A DNA stretch of 64,000 nt from Paramecium tetraurelia (taxonomy: Eukaryota; Ciliophora; Oligohymenophorea; Peniculida; Parameciidae), in contig NW_001799333.1 in NCBI RefSeq assembly GCF_000165425.1, forward strand, positions 1-64,000, read 5' to 3'. The notes under the pieces were generated by a model. That model saw only the letters and a list, made by a program, of their open reading frames with translations. It did not search any database and was not told where the DNA came from. Shown here piece after piece: positions 59,094 to 64,000 of this stretch (its first letter is position 1; the number at the start of each line of letters is the position of its first letter). The position numbers and the translations under genes are program-made.

Positions 59094-59975
59094 CTAAAAT
59101 TTTTATCTATCTTAATGCATGCATCTTCCAATAATTTTAACAAGGCTTCAGTTGTAGCTTCTCTCTCCCTTCTTTCAAAATTGATATCTTGTTGCAATTT
59201 GCCATGAACATCCTCAATCATTCTAAATATCTTTCCTTAAGTTTCTTCTCTAACCTTCTTTTCAATTAATAATTAATCTGAAAACTTATTAATTTCTGAG
59301 TCGATCTATTCAGACAAGGATTCTGCTGATTCTTCTCTAATTTATAGATATACAAATAACATACCTTGATTGTCTCTCTTGGTCTAATTGATTTTTTACA
59401 ACTTAAATTTATTACAAGACCTCTGCTATTTTTGCTTGACTTCTATCTTCATATTGATGAGTGTTTCTGGTGATTGTTAAGGTGATTTGTGCAAATCGTT
59501 CATCAATTTGCTTTTACAACTTGGTTTCTGCTTATCCTCTAGCATTTTTTTCTTACTCAAAAGAAAGAGCAACATTGTCAGATAAAATTCTAAAATCTTT
59601 CTCCTTCTTATCATCAAATGCCTATAGATACTTAGATATTTATACCTCTCTTTCAGATTTTTAATTATGTGCATGATCTTACAATTTTAGCACTTAATCT
59701 TTAAGTACCTTAAATTTCTACTCGTCCTTTGGTTTTTCCTATGATAAGACATCCTCGATTATTTTAATTCTCTCTTCTAATACTTCTCTCTTTTCCAATT
59801 TATCTTTATCAATTCCATTCTGAATGTGATTCCACTTATCAGATAATAACTTGATTCTTTGTCTTGATGGTGAATCCAAGTCTTAGCTGAGATAATTGAC
59901 CGTTGATCTTTGGGGACTTGATATTTATGATCTGGATAATTTTGATGTTGTAAGTTTTGATGTCGAAAGGAGCAT
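59094..59975 (-). CDS. SF-assemblin / beta-giardin family protein
   Basis: Filament protein of basal-body rootlets (striated fibres). About 275 residues after introns 59622-59645 (24 nt) and 59337-59364 (28 nt). A Ser/Thr/Pro-rich head (SSPQRSTVNYLSQDLDSPSR) is followed by RIKLLSDKWNHIQNGIDKDK and a long segmented coiled coil with the family's 29-residue periodicity (QAETKLQKQIDERFAQITLT, EESAESLSEQIDSEINKFSD, MIEDVHGKLQQDINFERRER). The end is KLLEDACIKIDKNF. Head phosphorylation by SP/TP kinases regulates assembly in relatives. Confidence 0.9.
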
Positions 59976-60563
59976 ATTAAAATGATATTTTCTAAAATAA
60001 ATTTATTTACGATTTATTTCATTACACTACATATAAATTGCTAAATTCAATTAATTTAACAAATCCAACTTCATCCCTCAGTCCTAGCTATTTGAGACCG
60101 AATTATACATGTAGCAACCTTATTAAATCAATTTAAGAACCTACTTTGATTTTGGAAATCTTTATTTAGGGAGTTCATCCAAATTCTACGAGAAATCGCA
60201 ACATCCACATTAAACTAAGTTATGATTTGGTTTTCAGATTAGTTTTCCAATAAGCATAGAACAAATAAAGATTTAACGTTATTTTTTGGAGTTATTGTTA
60301 AAATTGTTCTCCTTCAATTAATCACAAATAGGAAATTAAATTGGCCTTAATACTTTGATTATAATCAGAAATTGATTAAATGATATGTTTCAATAAAAGA
60401 TCTTTTCCTTCCCAATTTGATTACAAAAATATGAAATTTCATTATTGATCAACTTTATTATTTTTGGACAGATCTTAAATGAAGTATTAATTAATGAGGA
60501 TTCAATATGTCGAATTGCAATTTGTTTGCAGTGAAATAATAATAAATTTATTTAACAAAAAAA
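59976..60563. other. Region with ambiguous open frames
   Basis: Two plus-strand frames are open for about 125 and 78 codons (one contains DQFSNKHRTNKDLTLFFG), but both lack a start and end without joining. I cannot support a gene. The promoters of the flanking divergent genes should lie here. Confidence 0.4.
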
Positions 60564-62540
60564 ATGCTGTAATTCAAGAGTTTAGAAGAACAAATTCAAT
60601 ACCAAGAAAAGAATATTGAGTACTTGTAACAACAAAACTTTGATTTGCAAAACCATATCTCCTAATTCTCTCAATTTTAATAGTTAGGAATTACCATTGA
60701 GGCATTTCAATCTTTGTAGAATAATAGCAAAGAGCAATCACAACAAATTAAACAATTGCAAAAAGAGAATGGCAATCTACTTAAATAGATTCAAAACAAT
60801 CAAGTGAAATATTATGATAAAACATTATCAAAACTGTAATAAGAAAATGTGAAATTGAAGAATGAGATCAGATAATTACGTCAAAGGATTTCATCGCCAT
60901 CCAAACTTGATAAGTCAATTGTTTAGTACAGCACACCTTAAAAGTTACTTAATCCTAGTGCTATACTCAAATCCACAAAAGATCATCCAAAAGATGTGTC
61001 AAGTTTGCTATTTATTAAGGGGTCTCAAAACTTTAAGTCTCCTTATGTCGATATCATTAAAGGAAAATACGAAAACATCAAAGTAATCAAATAGCTGAAA
61101 TCAGGATTAGAGCAATCTTATTTCGACACATATCACTTTGACGTTGTAAGTCAAGATCTCTAATACTCACTCCAATAATTGGATAGATAGCACAGTATCC
61201 ATTAGGGCAAAGGGCTTCTGCTATCCAATTAATTATGTTTGATCTTTGGGGCTTCGAGAACAAATAAAAAGCATTTCCTCATCTAATACCTAGATACTTT
61301 ACTAGGTTAAGTAAAGCAACAGTTCGAAATCTTTTAACAGAATGAGGATTATTAATAATTGATTGTGAAGATTGTATATGAAGAATTATTTAATGGTTCA
61401 GCCAAGCATCCAAGTGAAAGTGAAATACTATTCAATAAAGAGTAAAATAAGAGAGATAATGAAAACAAATTCAGAGAGATTGAATTGTCGATCTCAAAAT
61501 TGAGATTAATCATTCTCAACAAACTCAAAATGACGATAAAGGATAATAGTAAGAAGTATGTGAAAATAAGAAAACTGTATATAGAAACGGAGTTGTAATT
61601 CAATAAGGAAACTCAATTAAATAAGTTTATAGTTTTTACATCCAATTAAAATTTGAATCAAAAATAGTTTTAAAATGCAGAGGAAGGCTTAAATGAAACT
61701 CTGGCCATGAAGGACAAAGGAAGGGAATTGACATAGATTCTAAGATGGCCATAATTACAAATTTCTTTAGTGTTATGTGTTCATCCCACAATTCCAGACT
61801 ATTCTTTTACTATAAATACATTTTAGCTATGCAAATTTATTAGGAATTTAAAACTAGTATCTGATTCTCCTTAAGGTTCTGATAAATTTTAATAAATTTT
61901 GGAGAATAACAATGTAAAATAATTAAATATCGATAGAAATCTCTTGAATAAAAGATAAAAAAATTGAGAGATAAAATCAAGAACTTGGAATCTGAAAATT
62001 ACAGAGTTAAAAAGTAAAGTGTAATCTTAGAAGCAGAGAATGAGGAGGCAGTTGATAAGAATAGAAAATTGAAATAGCAGTTGATAAATTTAACAGGTTC
62101 TCTGTAGCAACTGCAAATGAATTTTTAACAGTAGATTTCTGCAAAGAAATCCTTATCTTTATCTAAAACCAAAAGTGCCATTGTAGCTGATAGTAAAACA
62201 ATACAAACTCTTGAGAAGGCTTCAAAAAGCATATCGGTTTTATTGTCTTAGGGCAGCAAGAGTGATTTGAGTGTGAGTCCTTCCAAAGTTCATAAGACTG
62301 TACCTTCAGATTTACTAATTGTATCATTATGAGAGTTATAAAATATAGCCGAATTTCTAGGAGGATCCTGATGACGAAGAAGAATACTAGGAGGAAGGAG
62401 AGGATGGTTAGGAGGACGAAGACTAGGTGGATGATGAGGATGATTAGAATGCAGATTCATAGTAGCCATCTGAAGTGGATGAATCAGAAGGGTAAGATAT
62501 ACAATAGCCTAGGAAAGAGTCGTCGATATCTATGATATGA
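60564..62540 (+). CDS. Degenerate kinesin-like protein without P-loop
   Basis: About 640 residues. The N-terminal ~140 residues are coiled coil (EEQIQYQEKNIEYLQQQNFD, KLKNEIRQLRQRI). A kinesin-motor-like domain follows in the order expected: YFDTYHFDVVSQDLQYSLQQ (like Y-x-F-D-x-V), then CLIFGASRTNKKHFLIQYL where kinesins have YGxTGSGKT, then LNKFIVFTSNQN, and ISLVLCVHPTIPDYSFTINT, QLCKFIRNLK like the motor's last strand and helix. The P-loop Lys/Thr and the DLAGSE switch II are missing, so ATP hydrolysis is unlikely. A 23-nt intron near 61913-61935 leads into a second coiled coil (KIKKLRDKIKNLESENYRVK). A 28-nt intron near 62320-62347 leads to a very acidic tail (EDPDDEEEYQEEGEDG). Comparable to non-motor kinesins. 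Confidence 0.65.
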
Positions 62541-62575
62541 GTGATGTGTATTCGTTTTTTGAATATTTTAATTAA

Positions 62576-63719
62576 ATGAAGATCATTTTGTTGGTTTTCT
62601 TGATTGGGGCTACATTTGCTAGAGACGAAGGCTTTTTTGCTTAATTAAGGAATAGTGATTTTGGAAAGACCATCATCTAAACACTTTAAGTTTAATTGTC
62701 TCAAGATCATCCAGCAGACGCAGTTGTTCATCTCTTGAAATAGATGAAAGATGATCTAAACAATGAATAAAGAGTTGAGGATGAAGGGATAACTGGACAA
62801 TTGAAAACATGTTAAGATGCTTCAAGTGCTGCAGCTGCTGTATTAACTATTGCCAAGGAACGTAAAGCTACATCAGAGGAAAGACTACCCTTACTCTAAT
62901 AAGAATAAAATGATAAGAAACAATAATTGTTTGATAAGTAAGGAGAGGAATAGAGAAACTTGGATAGAATATCAGTATTATAAGAAGCTAGAAATGTTTA
63001 AAGAGTAATTAATTATAAAATAACATTAGCAAGAATTTGAGTAAAGAAGAGATGAGTTGGTGGGTTTAGTTTCTGCACTTCAAGAAGCAAAGAAAATCTT
63101 GTCTTAAGGAATCGGAGCTTTGAAAAAGAATAGTTTTGCTGAACTTAAGAATCATCATCAAAACTTTTTAAAATATTTCCCAAATAAGAAAGGTTTCCAT
63201 AGTATGGTTAATGTGCTATTGACTGTTTTATAAGAAGAAGGTACACAAGAGAATGCTGCTTAGAAGGTTGTGAAAATCATTGATACTCTTGTTGACAGCA
63301 TCTTTTAGGTTCAAAAAGAGGAAATGAGAGCAGATGATGCTAGAGAATTAGACTTCTTAACATAAAAAGAGAGATTGCTTTTGGCTAATAGGAGGTTGTC
63401 TGGCAGTGTGGCTGATTTGAATGCAGCTAATGAGAGAATTGGATAAAAAATATTAGAAATCAAGAATGACATCTCAATTCAAGATTCTGTATTTATTATT
63501 TACGATTTAAGATTATTTTCAATAAGTCTACTGAATAGGCCGATTGGGATTAGACTTGCAGTGATACTGATAAGGCACACAGATAACAAACTGAATAAAG
63601 GTAATTTAATTAAATATAAAAGAAATGCTTAATTAGAAATAATTGTAGAATGCATTGATATCTTTGAGACCAGATTCGATATGGAAACAAAAAGCTACAT
63701 ATAACGCCTTAGATTCTGA
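62576..63719 (+). CDS. Trichocyst matrix protein
   Basis: About 355 residues over introns 63005-63029 (25 nt) plus a 23-nt one near 63491 and a 22-nt one near 63602. Signal peptide MKIILLVFLIGATFAR, then the family opening SDFGKTIIQTLQVQLS and HLLKQMKDDLNNEQ. Rod-like helices follow, with TCQDASSAAAAVLTIAKERK, RNLDRISVLQEARNV, KNSFAELKNHHQNFLKYF and LTQKERLLLANRRLSGSVAD. Cysteines are few (DWDQTCSDTDKAH). Proproteins of this family are cleaved and pack into the trichocyst crystal. Lies 35 bp after the kinesin-like gene and 66 bp before another member. Confidence 0.88.
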
Positions 63720-63785
63720 ATCAAATATAATTGACACAATATAAAAGCAATAAAAACGGATTTCTAATAATATTTATTATTCTAA

Positions 63786-64000
63786 ATGAAGTTTTCTATT
63801 GTAATACTAATGCTTCTAGTCGTGGGGAATATGGCTTCCGATTTTGATCAGTAGGTTGAAGAATTGTAGAACTCCAACTTTGGTTAGACAATATTACAAA
63901 CAATTTTGATGGAATTGTAAACAGGTGACCCAGTGATTTCAAACCTAATTAATATGATCTAGGGTCTGGAAACAACCTTAGAGAATGAATAAGAAAGAGA
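63786..64000 (+). CDS. Trichocyst matrix protein, 5' part
   Basis: Starts with a signal peptide (MKFSIVILMLLVVGNMA) and the family opening NSNFGQTILQTILMELQTG, closely like the preceding gene, then NLINMIQGLETTLENEQER. The gene runs off the right edge. It forms a tandem pair with the upstream member. Confidence 0.85.

Noticed and set aside
59976-60563. Plus-strand gene from two open frames
   Set aside because: No start codon, no joinable intron and no domain; chance ORFs are common here.
62329-62535. Arg/Met-rich plus-strand ORF
   Set aside because: It is an out-of-frame reading of the acidic tail exon of the kinesin-like gene; the acidic frame joins the upstream exon by a 28-nt intron.
1-64000. 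CRISPR arrays, bacterial operons, ribosome binding sites
   Set aside because: The window is eukaryotic nuclear DNA and none was seen.

Overview
The window is ciliate nuclear DNA, most likely somatic (macronuclear) DNA of a Paramecium species. Known proteins read through only if TAA and TAG are glutamine and TGA is the sole stop. They are cut by introns of about 20-33 nt, nearly all starting GTA and ending TAG. The DNA is strongly AT-rich, gene spacing from about 8.6 kb onward is very tight, and several trichocyst matrix proteins are encoded. All CDS spans run from start to stop codon and include the introns I could place. Exon joins were read by eye.

Layout. 1-8.6 kb is gene-poor: one edge fragment, several decayed or interrupted reading frames, an unexplained GC-rich patch, and one clean small gene (DNA polymerase delta subunit 4). 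8.6-14 kb: a coiled-coil protein, glutamine synthetase, a hypothetical, ribosomal protein L37, a hypothetical. 14-22 kb: an EF-hand protein, LIS1, NAC beta, a small twin-CX3C protein, a hypothetical and a membrane protein of unclear structure. 22-32 kb: a cystatin-like secreted protein head to head with a SulP transporter, a P-type Ca2+ ATPase, a Cys-rich surface protein and an H-type lectin membrane protein. 32-44 kb: a UTP4-like protein, an ATG8-like gene, a Cache-type membrane protein, SSNA1, a coiled-coil protein, a divergent importin alpha, a trichocyst matrix protein, and a CTD-type phosphatase with a polyglutamine tract. 44-64 kb: MORN and TPR proteins head to head, a peroxisomal enoyl-CoA isomerase, an ERK-type MAP kinase, three coiled-coil proteins, a stomatin-like protein, a Cys-rich membrane protein, a small secreted Cys protein, two hypotheticals, an mRNA capping triphosphatase, SF-assemblin, a degenerate kinesin-like protein and two tandem trichocyst matrix proteins.

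Functional themes are cilia, basal bodies and cytoskeleton (LIS1, SSNA1, SF-assemblin, EF-hand, MORN, kinesin-like), trichocysts (three genes plus Ca2+ handling), and housekeeping. No operon-like logic is evident. The most notable items are the kinesin-like protein without a recognisable P-loop, tandem genes whose stop codons lie on or inside the next gene, two head-to-head pairs separated by 19 and 25 bp, the twin-CX3C protein, and the decayed 5' region.
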